DNA from: an uncultured Eubacteriales bacterium
GTDB taxonomy: Bacteria; Bacillota; Clostridia; Oscillospirales; Oscillospiraceae
Direction of reading: 5' to 3'
Assembly: GCA_900544975.1 (NCBI GenBank)
Contig: UQXI01000001.1
Location: 1 to 64,000 of the forward strand
Length of the DNA: 64,000 nucleotides
Position numbers and translations under genes: made by a program. Numbering within the stretch: position 1 is the stretch's first letter; every line of letters begins with the position of its first letter. Shown here one piece after another: positions 9,009 through 18,510 of this stretch. Below the pieces are notes generated by a model, which made no database searches, was not told the origin of the DNA, and saw only the letters and a program-made list of their open reading frames with translations.

Positions 9009-10160
9009 TTAGGAAAACTTGCGCACCAACTCATATGCCTGACGGTACTGCCGGTTCGCAGCGTACCACTCCTCCAGCCAAGGCACATGAAACCGGACAA
9101 ACCCGATGGAAAACTGCTGCTCCATGCTTCGCACGCAGCTGTGGAGCGCTTTTCCATACTCCGGCTCTTGGAGATAGCCCTTGTGGTCCAGCCGGAACCG
9201 GACGAGGCCGCACATCTGCTCAAAAATCTCCCGCGCCTGAGGCGGATCGCAGGGCAGCTCCCCCAGAGGCGCCTCCAGGGCTCGGTCCAAAGCCACCCGG
9301 GCCAGCTTCTCCTGCCCCAGGCGCTCGTAGCAGATGGCCAGCTTGTGAAAATACAGAGCCTCATTCCAGGGGTGCTCCAGCAAATGGCGCAGGGCCTCTT
9401 GGGTGAGCCCCATTTGCAGCTCCGTGGTGGCTTGATTATAGGCAATCTCCACCAGGGTCACCCGTCTGCCCAGGCTGCGCGCCATCCGTCTGGCCGCCTC
9501 ATAATGCTCCAGGGTCTGATCCAACTGGTTCAGAGTGCTGTAGCAGTTCCCCAGGAATAGGTGGCACAGCATCATCACAGGCAGGCTGCCCTCCCTGGCC
9601 GCCCGCTCCGCCCCCTGGAAAAAGCAGGCCACCGCATAGCTATAATCTCCCCGCCAGTACGCATGCTTTCCCGCCTGCAGGAAGAAATAACTCCGCTCTG
9701 CGATCCGCAGCAGATCCTGAAACTGCCCCTTCAGGCACAGATGCAAGTTCTGCTGCCTGGCATCCATAGCAGAGACAAATACCTCCACCTCCTCCTGTAC
9801 CTGCCCGGTGGCCGCCCAGGACAGGAGCAGCCAATCCAGAAAGAAGGGGCTGTTCCGGTATGCGGTTTCCCGCCGAAGCAGCTCCTGGGTCATATCCTGC
9901 AAATCCTCGCCGGAGAAAAGTCTGTCATAATATTCCTCGAACCAGGCTGCAGCCTCCCGGCAAAAGGCCGGGTCCTCCTGCCACTGGATGCCCAGACGGC
10001 GGAACAGCAAGTTCAAAACCTCCGGGCTGCTCTCTACCTTCCCTTGCTCAATTTTCGACAGATAGGACACAGCGCATATCCCATTACACAGCGCCGCCTG
10101 AGACCATTCCCGCTCCTGCCTCCGCTTCCGAATGAGCAGCCCCTGCAACTTTTGCCCCAA
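9009..10160 (-). CDS. XRE-family regulator with TPR-rich C-terminus
   Basis: 383 residues, TTG start with GGGAGG upstream. Residues about 8-60 form an XRE-type helix-turn-helix (YLSKIEQGKVESSP is the typical end of the recognition region). The remainder is all-helical and TPR-like (repeated A/L/Y-rich pairs such as AYNQATTELQMGLTQEALRH). This layout is that of RNPP/Rgg-like regulators, which often sense a secreted peptide through the TPR domain. It sits directly upstream of the cohesin-SLH/protease operon on the same strand with a 225-base gap, so control of that operon is a reasonable but unproven guess. I found no convincing pheromone ORF in the gap. Confidence 0.75.
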   Translation of the reverse strand: MGQKLQGLLIRKRRQEREWSQAALCNGICAVSYLSKIEQGKVESSPEVLNLLFRRLGIQWQEDPAFCREAAAWFEEYYDRLFSGEDLQDMTQELLRRETAYRNSPFFLDWLLLSWAATGQVQEEVEVFVSAMDARQQNLHLCLKGQFQDLLRIAERSYFFLQAGKHAYWRGDYSYAVACFFQGAERAAREGSLPVMMLCHLFLGNCYSTLNQLDQTLEHYEAARRMARSLGRRVTLVEIAYNQATTELQMGLTQEALRHLLEHPWNEALYFHKLAICYERLGQEKLARVALDRALEAPLGELPCDPPQAREIFEQMCGLVRFRLDHKGYLQEPEYGKALHSCVRSMEQQFSIGFVRFHVPWLEEWYAANRQYRQAYELVRKFS

Positions 10161-10287
10161 TAAAACCGCCCTCCCTTTTCGTTTTTTCTATGGTAGCACA
10201 AAAAAACGGAAATTTCTACAGGTTTTTAGAGGTATCAGCCACACAGGTATGGGTGTACACCCGGAAATCGGGAAATTTCCAGGCGTG

Positions 10288-10407
10288 AAGGCCGGGAGTC
10301 ATGGCCAGCCCCTTCTGCCGGTGCGTCCAGGAGGCCGCACCCTACGCCCCCCAGCAGTCAGGTACCATCCCGGTGGTAGGGCGCGGCATCCTTGACGCGC
10401 CGCTGGC
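10288..10407. repeat. R1 family: partial unit plus a diverged arm
   Basis: The right half of the R1 element ends in the 29-base arm at 10317-10345 and is followed by a diverged inverted arm (GTAGGGCGCGGC...) at 10376-10407. With the next two entries and a decayed R2-like palindrome near 10500-10533 it fills the gene-free gap 10161-10888. I see no gene in that gap. Confidence 0.65.
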
Positions 10408-10559
10408 AGGCATTAATTGTCTCGGAAGGTGTTCAGAAAAACGCACCCAGGTAAAACCCGCAGATTTTCTGAAATTTCCGGCGCAGTCCGTATCTCCCAC
10501 CCCCGTAGGAGCGCACAGAGTGCACCCCCACGGCAGTTGAGGGGGCATAAGCAGAGCGG

Positions 10560-10647
10560 TGCCTACTTTCCGACCGGTACGCATTCGCCCGGGCCGGGAG
10601 CCACGGCCGGTCTCTTCTGCCGGTGCGTCCAGGAGGCCGCACCCTAC
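10560..10647. repeat. R1 family: right-half copy
   Basis: Interior (ACCGGTACGCATTCGCCCGG-like stretch) and right arm (10619-10647) match the complete R1 copies at 9-165 and 17717-17875; the left arm is missing. Confidence 0.65.
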
Positions 10648-10682
10648 GCCCCGGGGCAGGCGGGAGCTACGGTCCACCCGCT

Positions 10683-10786
10683 GTAGGGGCGCACAGTGTG
10701 CGCCCGGCAGTAAAATGTTCCGTTTTTTCTAAATTTCTGGCAAATTCGTACACATTTCCCGGCGGGCGCACGCTGTGCGCCCCTAC
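10683..10786. repeat. MITE-like repeat, family R2
   Basis: 104-base unit with inverted ends beginning GTAGGGGCGCAC and ending GTGCGCCCCTAC; each end is itself palindromic. The interior (AGTAAAATGTTCCG ... GGCAAATTCGTA) resembles the interiors of families R1 and R3. Confidence 0.7.
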
Positions 10787-10831
10787 AGCCCTGGCAAACT
10801 CCTATGGGTTCCACATGCACACTAGAGAGTT

Positions 10832-10862
10832 GACCCGCCCCCGGCAAAGCCGGGAGCGGGTC
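10832..10862 (-). terminator. Terminator-like hairpin after protease 3
   Basis: 14-base stem with one mismatch (GACCCGCCCCCGGC with GCCGGGAGCGGGTC, loop AAA) beginning 26 bases past the stop codon. No T tract follows on the minus strand. Confidence 0.5.
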
Positions 10863-10888
10863 CAGAAAGGATGAAACTTAAAAAACGC

Positions 10889-13800
10889 TTATTGTGCCAG
10901 AAATCTGGTGATGATGGTAGCCAGCTGGGCCCGGGTAGCGATATTCTTTGGCAAAAGCTTGCCAAAATCGTCTCCCCGAAGTAAACCCGCTCCCACTGCC
11001 CAAGCCGTAGCCTCCCAGGCATAGGCAGAGACAGCACTGCCGTCTTCAAAAGTCTTTAGACTTCCCTTTACAGAGACATCCTCGCCCTTATAATTCTTGC
11101 TATAACGGTAGAGCATTGTAGCCAGCTGTTCCCGGGTCGCCGGGCTGTTGGGAGCAAAACGCTCCGTAGTCACACCCTTGACAATCCCGTTTTCATAGGC
11201 CCAAGTCACCGCTTTTGCATAGTAGCTGCCAGCTTTCACGTCGGCAAAGGGCGCAGCTTTCTGAATCTCTGGCTCTTCCGCCATCCGGTAAAGAACGGTG
11301 ACAAGCATACCCCGGGTTACGTTGGCGTTGGGTGCAAACACACCGCCGCCCATGCCATTCATCAGTTTCTGTTTCAGAACGTAGTCCACGCCCTCATGAT
11401 ACCATTTGTCGGTATCCAGATCCGTAAAGGCTTTGGAGGGACAATCCTGGTGATCATCGCCAACACACACCACCACAGGATCCGTCTCCGGGTTCTTGCC
11501 GCCGCGCTCCGTCTCCGCTACAGTGACCGTGCCGCTGGTCGGGACCTTCACCGTCAGGACAGCAGTTATGCCTCCCTCGGCGATATCCTCCGTGCTGGCG
11601 TAGCCGAAGACCACCTCTCCGGTCTCCTCCCTGTACTGATAGCTGTTGAGATCGGCATAGCCGGTCAGGTTCATAAACTCCACACCCTCACCCAAGGCCA
11701 GGGTCGCCATGCCGGAAGCGGCGTTTTCCTCATTCCGAAGGGTGATGGTGTAAACGTCCTCTTCCGCCGCCTTCACCGGTTCATCAGCAGCCATATTCAG
11801 AGAGCCGCGAATTGTCTTACTGGAAAGCATAACAGGCTCGGTCACACCGGAGGCAATCTCATTAACGTCGCCCCAGATGCCGCGCGCATCTTCGCGCTCC
11901 CCGGTGCGGGACACCTCATGCCCCGTAATGGGTTCCCAGTCACTCTGGCTCTGGGTTTGCTCACCACCGGTGGGATTATAAGTGCAGGCATATACCGCAA
12001 CATCGGTGAATCCCGTGAGGGTGGTCAGCAGCTCCAGGTCGTAGCAATACTGCTCAGCGTCATACTTCATGAGATAAACCTCAGTCCCACTGGTCGTGTA
12101 ATGGAACAAGAGCAGCGTATCGGTGACGGCGTCATAGGCCAGACTCTCCTGATAGCGGCCATTGGCGTCGGTCACATAGGTCAGCTTCTGGTTGATGGGC
12201 ATATCGCCGCGTACAAAGCCGTCCCAGCCGTTGTTCCAACTAGTGCCCACTCTGAGCCAGAGCAGTGCATGATTCTTGATGTCCAGTGTATACACATCGG
12301 TGTAAACATGGACCCCACCGACAAACGTCTCCTCCTCTTCCCATGTTTTTCCCGTGGCCACGGCTCCCATGTGGAAAGAATTGTAGAACATGAGTTTATT
12401 CGTGCCTATATCATTTTTGTTCCTAAGCGAACCAGTACTTATATAATAATTATCGTCTCCCAGCACGCCTACAGCCAAGTTCTCCCGGACATAGGCAAGA
12501 GAATTGTAAAGGAAGCAGTCATCTTGGTAGTTGGCATTGATACTCTCGTTTGGCCCGGAGTCATAGCCGGACTTGCCAGTGGCCAGATCGATCTCATGGA
12601 CCTTGTAACCCTCGGCCCGATCCTGCACCCAGATCTTGCTGCTGCCGTCCACGCTGGCGGTGGCGGATTCCACAGAGAGCTTTTCCCCGTTCGTATCCAC
12701 AACAGTTTCCCCTTCGGTCAAACCATCCTGGTCGTTGCAGGCAAACAATACGCTGGTACCATCGGCCTTTGTGCCCACGCCGGAGAAGGTGTAGCGATAG
12801 TCACTGCCGACTCCCGTTACGGTGACGGTGGCTACACCACCCATGTTTCCTGCCACAGTGGTGGCGGTAATGGTAGCAGTGCCCGGCGCCACTGCGGTCA
12901 CCATGCCGTTTTCGTTCACGGTGGCCACTTCTTCATCGGAGCTAGACCAGGTTACACTCTTATTCGGCACGCACCAAGGCTTCACTTCAGCTGTGAGCGC
13001 CTCGGTTTTGGTGACGAGCAGTTCCACAGTCGTGGGGGTAACGGTAACAGAGGTGGGGGTGTCAACGGTGAGCCTTTCTTCCCCCTGCTTGGGCAGGCAG
13101 ACTGCATAAAATGCCTCAGTCCGGCCTGTCGGGGTCAGCGTCTTCGCGTCAAAGTCATAGGTCAGAATGTCGGCTGCGGGTGTACTGGTCACCTGATCGG
13201 CATCCACAGGGTCAGCCCGCAGGATGTAGGCCACGTTCCGACTGTTGGTGGAATTATATTTGTCCTGATCCAACACCAGCTTGCTGTCCATGGTGGACCA
13301 GCTTCCCAAGTTGGCGGCTACTTCGCAGCTCTCAGCAGAATCATCGCCATAGACGTAGCCATTGAATTTAAGCAGCACGGTAGTATAGCTCTCACCGTCG
13401 GGGTTCGCCTGATATCCCAAAGCATAGAAGCAGTGGTCATCTTCGCTGTATGCCAAGCTAGTAATCGTGTAGCCATTGGTGCTCAGGTCACACACCTTCT
13501 CAGAGGCGGCGTCAAGCAAGTTCATCTTATACAGGGCGCTGCCTTGGACATAGTACAGAGCGCCATAGTCCTCAAGCATATCGCTCTGATAAGTCAGGTT
13601 GAAAACAGGGTGGCTAAGATCAGTCTTGCCCACCAAGAGCGGCTCATAGTATTGCTTCTCAAAGTCCACAGCATACAGATAGAAGCCGTCTGCGCCGTTG
13701 GTCTGGGAGCTGGGCTCGCCGTCAGCCAGGAAGAACACATAGCCCTCGGCATAGGCAGCGGCGTAGATGTTCTGCTTGCTGTCACACAGATGGTCTTTGT

Positions 13801-16800
13801 CATAGCTGGTGTCGGTCTCAAAGCGATACCAAGTGGCGTTATGGAGCTCAGCGGTGGCGCCATAGAGGGTATTGGTGGGGCCTTCGTAGGCTTCGCCCAC
13901 CTGCACATCGTAATAGGTCACATTGCCCGCATAATCGACGGCAGCCAGCTTAAACGCATTGCCGAATACGCCGGAGAGGTCCACGTGGACCGTCATCTCA
14001 GCGCCCAGCTCCTCCTGGTTTACCGCCTGACGGGACACGACCACCTTGCCGCTGGAATTCAGCGTCAGAATGGCGGCGGTGTAACGGTTGTCCTTCACCA
14101 CCACATCCACATAGTTGCCGCCGTTTTCGCTAGTTCCAGTACTGACCTTCTCAATGACAGGCGCGGTGTTGTCCACGGTGGCGGACAGAGACAGCATGTT
14201 GCCGCCCAGATCGTTCACCTGGCTCCAATTCACCGTACCGTTGTTGTTCATATAGTGGCTGTATTCCGGCACGGCCTGGAGCGTAAAGGTGACCTCCGTA
14301 TCCTCGGCCAGCTTGCTGCCGTCCTTACCGATCACAGGCCATTTGGCGTCTTGGTCATCCTCCCGAGCGCCGGGCACCACGGAGTGGCCCACGCCGTACC
14401 AGCCACCATCGTTCACGCAGTAGATACAGGAGATGACCCGGTCGTACTCCTGCTCCGCCACAATCTCTCCGCCAGCAATAATGGCACCCCGCATTTTCGC
14501 GGCATTGCGGATCAGGTTGAAGGCCAGGGCAGAAATTGCCGCATTCCCCTCAGAACTGATGGCGTTGCGCTCCGGCATATACTTTTCTTCGTTGACAAAG
14601 GCGTTGCCGCCCAGGTAATAAGGGTTTCCATCCTTATCGTTGGCCACTACATAGGTCAGAGCCTGATCCACGGGGACATAGGAGGTGTACTCCTTCTTAC
14701 CAGAGATCTTTGCGGTGTAAGTTGTCCGGTCAAACATATTGGGGTCGTCCCAGCTGCCGTAGAAGCCCAGCACAGGAATGGAGTGAGCGGATGCCTGAAG
14801 CCCCTCGTCCGTAGCCTTGGGAGTGGCAGTAACATAGCCTTCCACATATGCACCGTTGGGGAAAGCCTGCTTCAGCAGGGATTTGGCATCCTCGGTCAGA
14901 GTGATGCCCACGCTAACAGTAACATCTCCGTTGGCGGGCAATGTCACAACGGCCTCGGTCATGCGCTTCAGGTACAGCTCTGCATCATGGGCAGTGACCT
15001 TGCCGTCGCCGTTCAGGTCCGCCTCGTCCGTGTTGGTGATAGAGGTTCGCTTGCCCACAGCATAGTCCAGCAGCGCCTGGGCATCATCCTTATCGGCATC
15101 CCCATCGCCGTCGTGGTCACAGAGGTCAGCAGCGTCAGCCTTGATTTCCTTGCCGTTCACAGTGAAGGTAATGTTGGCAGCCAGCTTCATCAGCTGCAAA
15201 GCGGTATAGGTCTTGCCATCCTTACCGGTAAAGTAGCTTTGGGTGTACATATCACCGCCCAAGACATACTGCTGCTCCTGATCAGTCAGGTTGTGCAGGG
15301 TGTAGTCGAAGGCATACACACCGTCGGCGTTGTCCTTCACCTCCGCCTTCACCTTACCGTCACTCTGGCCGCTCACTGTCACATAAGAGGCAGCTGCCAT
15401 AACATCGGCCACGTTGGCAAGTCCGGCACCCTGCTGAATCACGGGATAGGGCAGGTTGTTGTTGGTGCTGTCCTTCACGGGAGTCGCGGTGGACATCAGC
15501 AAACTCTGAACCAGCACGCGGGGAGAGACATCCAACTGACGCATCGTCTCATCCTCCCGGATGTACTGCGCCAAAAGAGCCACCAGACCTGCGGTATGAG
15601 GCGCAGCCATGGAGGTGCCGCTCATCTGCACATACTGGTCGGTCTCTCTGGTAGCGCCATCAATAGAGTAGATGTTGCCGCCGGGGGCAGCAGTCTCCGG
15701 CTTCAGGGTCAGCGCACCGGTAACGCCCCAGGAGCTGAAGGCACTCATGCTAAGATTCTCCGCGTCGATCACACTAGAGGCAATATCGTGGGTAATGGTC
15801 AAGGTCCCAGTGTAAATACCCTCGCCCACTGCAGTGCTTCGTTCGCGAATGGCATCCGCGTCCCCTTGGGTGATGGACACACAGGGAATGGTGGCGGAGC
15901 TGTCGGTCAGGTCCATGCCGAAGGTCCCGGAGGTGTTATTGTAGACTATGCAGGCGGCAGCGTTGGCATTAGCCGCATTATCCAGCTTGACCGAGAAGTT
16001 GATCTCGCCTCGGGACACAAAAATCACCTTGCCAGCCACATTCAGGCCATCATATTCCCCAGCAGTTCCAATGCCGTCTAGGAAAACGTATTCATAGTCC
16101 GTGCCCTCGCCTGTGCGATCCAGGGTAATTAGGGGCTTGACAGCGCCACTGTTGCTCTCGGTGTAAACCACGCTCCGGTCCTCAACTTGGAAGCTCACAC
16201 CAGTGGCGCCATAGTTGTTCACAGAGGCAACGGTAAAAGCGTTGTCATAGGTGCCGGGAGAACCCAGGGTGGCAAAGCTCACATCGTCGGAATACAGGTA
16301 GCTGTTGGTGGTATTCTCCGGCCAAGCATAGCTGTTGCCGGCGGAAATGGTCACCACCGCATCCGACTGGGTCAACTTATTAAAGATCTCCTGGTAGAGA
16401 TCATTGGTGGTAAATCCAACTGTGACTGAGCCAAGAGACAGGTTGATGCTGTCACAGTTCAGAAGGACGGCATCCTCAATGGCAGCCATATAATCAGAGT
16501 CAAATGCGCCGCCGTTCTGGCCGAACACCTTCATGATAATCAGCTGCGCGTCCGGGGCCACGCCGGTCATATGTACCGTCTCCAGAGCATCGGCATATCC
16601 ATCACCATCAGGTACATAGCGGTTGGCTGCGGCAATGCCGACCACATGGGAGCCATGGCCGCCCATCGCATCGTTGTCATGGGTAATATTCAGATTCTTG
16701 TCCACATAATTGTAGGCAAATGGGACCTTCTTGTTCACGTAGAGCTGGTCCGCCGTCAGGTTTTGGTCATAGTTCTTATATGCATTGAGCTGCGCAAGAA

Positions 16801-17530
16801 CAGCAGAGATCTCGTCCTCATCCATCAAGTCAATGCTGCCCTTATACTCCTCCAGAGCGTGCTCAAATGCGCCGGCATCCACAGACTGATGGTCAATATC
16901 CACGCCAGTATCGATGACCGCAATGCGGGTACCCACGCCGGTATAACCGCTGGCCCAGGCAGCATTGGCACCAGTCATGCTGGAGGCAGTAGCCATATTG
17001 GGTTGGGCAGAGCTCTCTTCAGTCTCACATGGCTCGTACCGGGTCTCCAGCACCACTCGGGATACGCCCTGCATATCCTCAATGGTTTTTATGTCGCCAC
17101 AGCGCACATTGGCGGAGATGATGTTGCCCGCCAGAGTCAGGTTCCAGGCCACATCCAGCTCCTGGCCGGTGGCCTCGGAAATCCGGGCCGTCATTGCCAG
17201 CTGGTCGGCCAGTAGCTCCTGCCGGTAGGCAACAGCTTGCTGGTTGGAGGCGAAGCCCATGGTGGAGTAGCCCTTATCCAGCACAGGCGCTTTCTCCAGC
17301 ACAATGGATACACGGGCCATCTCGTCCGGGGAATGGGAGTCTGCTTCCTCAGCGCCAGGCGTTTGCAAGCCCTCCAGCTTCAGATCTGCCGTCACGCTGT
17401 CTGAGGAAGCCTCCTCAAAAGTGACGGTTCTCTCCCCGCCCCCACTGGCATATACAGCCGGCGCCAGGCCCAAAAGCAGGCTCAGCACCAGCAGCAACGA
17501 CAGCGCTCTGTTCGTAAGTCCTCGTTTCAT
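10889..17530 (-). CDS. Secreted S8 protease with nested dockerin, cohesin-like module and SLH anchor (protease 3)
   Basis: 2213 residues from the ATG at 17530, chosen because AAGGAG lies 8 bases upstream. Signal peptide about 1-28. Subtilisin triad Asp207 (VIDTG), His292 (GHGSHVVG) and Ser640 (GTSMAAP) with a PA-like insert. An Fn3_5-like domain holds a dockerin at about 805-860 (loops DHDGDGDADKDD and DLNGDGKVTAHD). One BIG2 domain lies near 1490-1570 among propeller-like repeats. A degenerate cohesin-like domain at about 1910-2015 (for example ITAVLTVKV) precedes three SLH repeats (about 2032-2213). Unlike proteases 1 and 2 this enzyme anchors itself, so the dockerin must bind another cohesin, or its own or a neighbour's module, or be vestigial. 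Probably monocistronic: promoter at 17601-17629 and hairpin after the stop. Function beyond proteolysis is unknown. Confidence 0.92.
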   Translation of the reverse strand: MKRGLTNRALSLLLVLSLLLGLAPAVYASGGGERTVTFEEASSDSVTADLKLEGLQTPGAEEADSHSPDEMARVSIVLEKAPVLDKGYSTMGFASNQQAVAYRQELLADQLAMTARISEATGQELDVAWNLTLAGNIISANVRCGDIKTIEDMQGVSRVVLETRYEPCETEESSAQPNMATASSMTGANAAWASGYTGVGTRIAVIDTGVDIDHQSVDAGAFEHALEEYKGSIDLMDEDEISAVLAQLNAYKNYDQNLTADQLYVNKKVPFAYNYVDKNLNITHDNDAMGGHGSHVVGIAAANRYVPDGDGYADALETVHMTGVAPDAQLIIMKVFGQNGGAFDSDYMAAIEDAVLLNCDSINLSLGSVTVGFTTNDLYQEIFNKLTQSDAVVTISAGNSYAWPENTTNSYLYSDDVSFATLGSPGTYDNAFTVASVNNYGATGVSFQVEDRSVVYTESNSGAVKPLITLDRTGEGTDYEYVFLDGIGTAGEYDGLNVAGKVIFVSRGEINFSVKLDNAANANAAACIVYNNTSGTFGMDLTDSSATIPCVSITQGDADAIRERSTAVGEGIYTGTLTITHDIASSVIDAENLSMSAFSSWGVTGALTLKPETAAPGGNIYSIDGATRETDQYVQMSGTSMAAPHTAGLVALLAQYIREDETMRQLDVSPRVLVQSLLMSTATPVKDSTNNNLPYPVIQQGAGLANVADVMAAASYVTVSGQSDGKVKAEVKDNADGVYAFDYTLHNLTDQEQQYVLGGDMYTQSYFTGKDGKTYTALQLMKLAANITFTVNGKEIKADAADLCDHDGDGDADKDDAQALLDYAVGKRTSITNTDEADLNGDGKVTAHDAELYLKRMTEAVVTLPANGDVTVSVGITLTEDAKSLLKQAFPNGAYVEGYVTATPKATDEGLQASAHSIPVLGFYGSWDDPNMFDRTTYTAKISGKKEYTSYVPVDQALTYVVANDKDGNPYYLGGNAFVNEEKYMPERNAISSEGNAAISALAFNLIRNAAKMRGAIIAGGEIVAEQEYDRVISCIYCVNDGGWYGVGHSVVPGAREDDQDAKWPVIGKDGSKLAEDTEVTFTLQAVPEYSHYMNNNGTVNWSQVNDLGGNMLSLSATVDNTAPVIEKVSTGTSENGGNYVDVVVKDNRYTAAILTLNSSGKVVVSRQAVNQEELGAEMTVHVDLSGVFGNAFKLAAVDYAGNVTYYDVQVGEAYEGPTNTLYGATAELHNATWYRFETDTSYDKDHLCDSKQNIYAAAYAEGYVFFLADGEPSSQTNGADGFYLYAVDFEKQYYEPLLVGKTDLSHPVFNLTYQSDMLEDYGALYYVQGSALYKMNLLDAASEKVCDLSTNGYTITSLAYSEDDHCFYALGYQANPDGESYTTVLLKFNGYVYGDDSAESCEVAANLGSWSTMDSKLVLDQDKYNSTNSRNVAYILRADPVDADQVTSTPAADILTYDFDAKTLTPTGRTEAFYAVCLPKQGEERLTVDTPTSVTVTPTTVELLVTKTEALTAEVKPWCVPNKSVTWSSSDEEVATVNENGMVTAVAPGTATITATTVAGNMGGVATVTVTGVGSDYRYTFSGVGTKADGTSVLFACNDQDGLTEGETVVDTNGEKLSVESATASVDGSSKIWVQDRAEGYKVHEIDLATGKSGYDSGPNESINANYQDDCFLYNSLAYVRENLAVGVLGDDNYYISTGSLRNKNDIGTNKLMFYNSFHMGAVATGKTWEEEETFVGGVHVYTDVYTLDIKNHALLWLRVGTSWNNGWDGFVRGDMPINQKLTYVTDANGRYQESLAYDAVTDTLLLFHYTTSGTEVYLMKYDAEQYCYDLELLTTLTGFTDVAVYACTYNPTGGEQTQSQSDWEPITGHEVSRTGEREDARGIWGDVNEIASGVTEPVMLSSKTIRGSLNMAADEPVKAAEEDVYTITLRNEENAASGMATLALGEGVEFMNLTGYADLNSYQYREETGEVVFGYASTEDIAEGGITAVLTVKVPTSGTVTVAETERGGKNPETDPVVVCVGDDHQDCPSKAFTDLDTDKWYHEGVDYVLKQKLMNGMGGGVFAPNANVTRGMLVTVLYRMAEEPEIQKAAPFADVKAGSYYAKAVTWAYENGIVKGVTTERFAPNSPATREQLATMLYRYSKNYKGEDVSVKGSLKTFEDGSAVSAYAWEATAWAVGAGLLRGDDFGKLLPKNIATRAQLATIITRFLAQ

Positions 17531-17600
17531 ATGATGTACTCCTTCCGTGTTGTTTGGCAAGCTTGCACAACAAAGTAACAGTGCAGCTCCCCTTAGCTAG

Positions 17601-17629
17601 AGTATATCACAGTTTCTACAATTTTGCAA
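17601..17629 (-). promoter_or_regulatory. Promoter of protease 3
   Basis: Minus strand -35 TTGCAA (17624-17629), 17-base spacer, -10 TATACT (17601-17606), about 70 bases before the start codon. Confidence 0.65.
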
Positions 17630-17716
17630 GTGCTATCCTCAATATTGCAGATACATTTCTGCACTTTCGCGGTGCCAGAGTCTTTGAGGACCCGTTGGAG
17701 GGGTGGACCTGAGACG

Positions 17717-17875
17717 GTAGGGTGCGGCCTCCCGGACGCACCGGCGGCACGGTGCTCCGTAATCCGTAGCACTTAGGCAAATCCGGCCCTTCCTCACAGG
17801 CAGGTGCGAATTCGCCCAGGCCCACGCCAGCCAGTCAGCCCCTTCTGCCGGTGCGTCCAGGAGGCCGCACCCTAC
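17717..17875. repeat. MITE-like intergenic repeat, family R1, complete copy
   Basis: Terminal inverted repeats at 17717-17745 and 17847-17875 with an interior clearly related to the copy at 9-165 (shared GGCAAATCCGG and GCGAATTCGCCC). It lies between the divergent promoters of protease 3 and the cyclo-ligase gene. Confidence 0.8.
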
Positions 17876-17898
17876 GCCGCCAGCATTTTTCTTTTGGA

Positions 17899-17927
17899 TT
17901 GACGAATCCTCCCCTTTCCGGTACAAT
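17899..17927 (+). promoter_or_regulatory. Promoter of the cyclo-ligase operon
   Basis: -35 TTGACG (17899-17904), 17-base spacer, -10 TACAAT (17922-17927), 28 bases before the GTG start. Confidence 0.75.
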
Positions 17928-17955
17928 AGAGGCGAAAAAGAAAGGAGTTTTGCCT

Positions 17956-18510
17956 GTGGATAAAAAAGCACTGCGCGCCGAAATTCGGCGTCAAAAGGCG
18001 GCCATGACTCCGGCTCAGATTCAGGGCTGCAGCCGGGAGCTGACCCGGATGGCTCTGGCCAGTCCCCTTTACGAGGCCGCCCGGTCCATTTATGGCTATC
18101 TGCCTTATAATCAGGAAGTGCATACCCTGGAGCTCCTTCAGGCGGCGCTGAACAGCGGAAAGCGGGTTGCCGTACCCAAAGTGTTTGGAGACACCATGCG
18201 TTTTATCTGGCTCACCAATCTGCAAGACGTCGCCCCCGGGTACTGCGGCATTCCGGAACCTCTGGCAGACGGTCCGGAGGCGGACGATCCCCACGCCCTG
18301 GTCCTGATGCCCGGGCTGGCCTTTGACCCGGCGGGCCACCGCGTTGGCTACGGCGGCGGCTTCTACGACAAATTCCTGGCGCAGGAGCCGGAGCATCCCA
18401 CATTGGCCCTGTGCTACGGCTTTCAACTCTTCCCCTGCCTGGAGACCGATCCCCACGACGTCCCTGTGGATCAGGTCCTGTGGGCCCAGGTGCCGGAGGA
18501 ATTGGTATGA
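17956..18510 (+). CDS. 5-formyltetrahydrofolate cyclo-ligase (MTHFS)
   Basis: 184 residues; converts 5-formyl-THF to 5,10-methenyl-THF using ATP in the cytoplasmic one-carbon pool. The family signature VGYGGGFYDKFL is present near the C-terminus and the N-terminal basic segment (ALRAEIRRQKAAM) is typical. GTG start chosen because AAAGGAG lies 8 bases upstream and gives the usual family length; the longer frame would begin inside the R1 repeat. First gene of a three-gene run; its stop overlaps the next start by four bases (ATGA). Confidence 0.9.
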   Translation: MDKKALRAEIRRQKAAMTPAQIQGCSRELTRMALASPLYEAARSIYGYLPYNQEVHTLELLQAALNSGKRVAVPKVFGDTMRFIWLTNLQDVAPGYCGIPEPLADGPEADDPHALVLMPGLAFDPAGHRVGYGGGFYDKFLAQEPEHPTLALCYGFQLFPCLETDPHDVPVDQVLWAQVPEELV

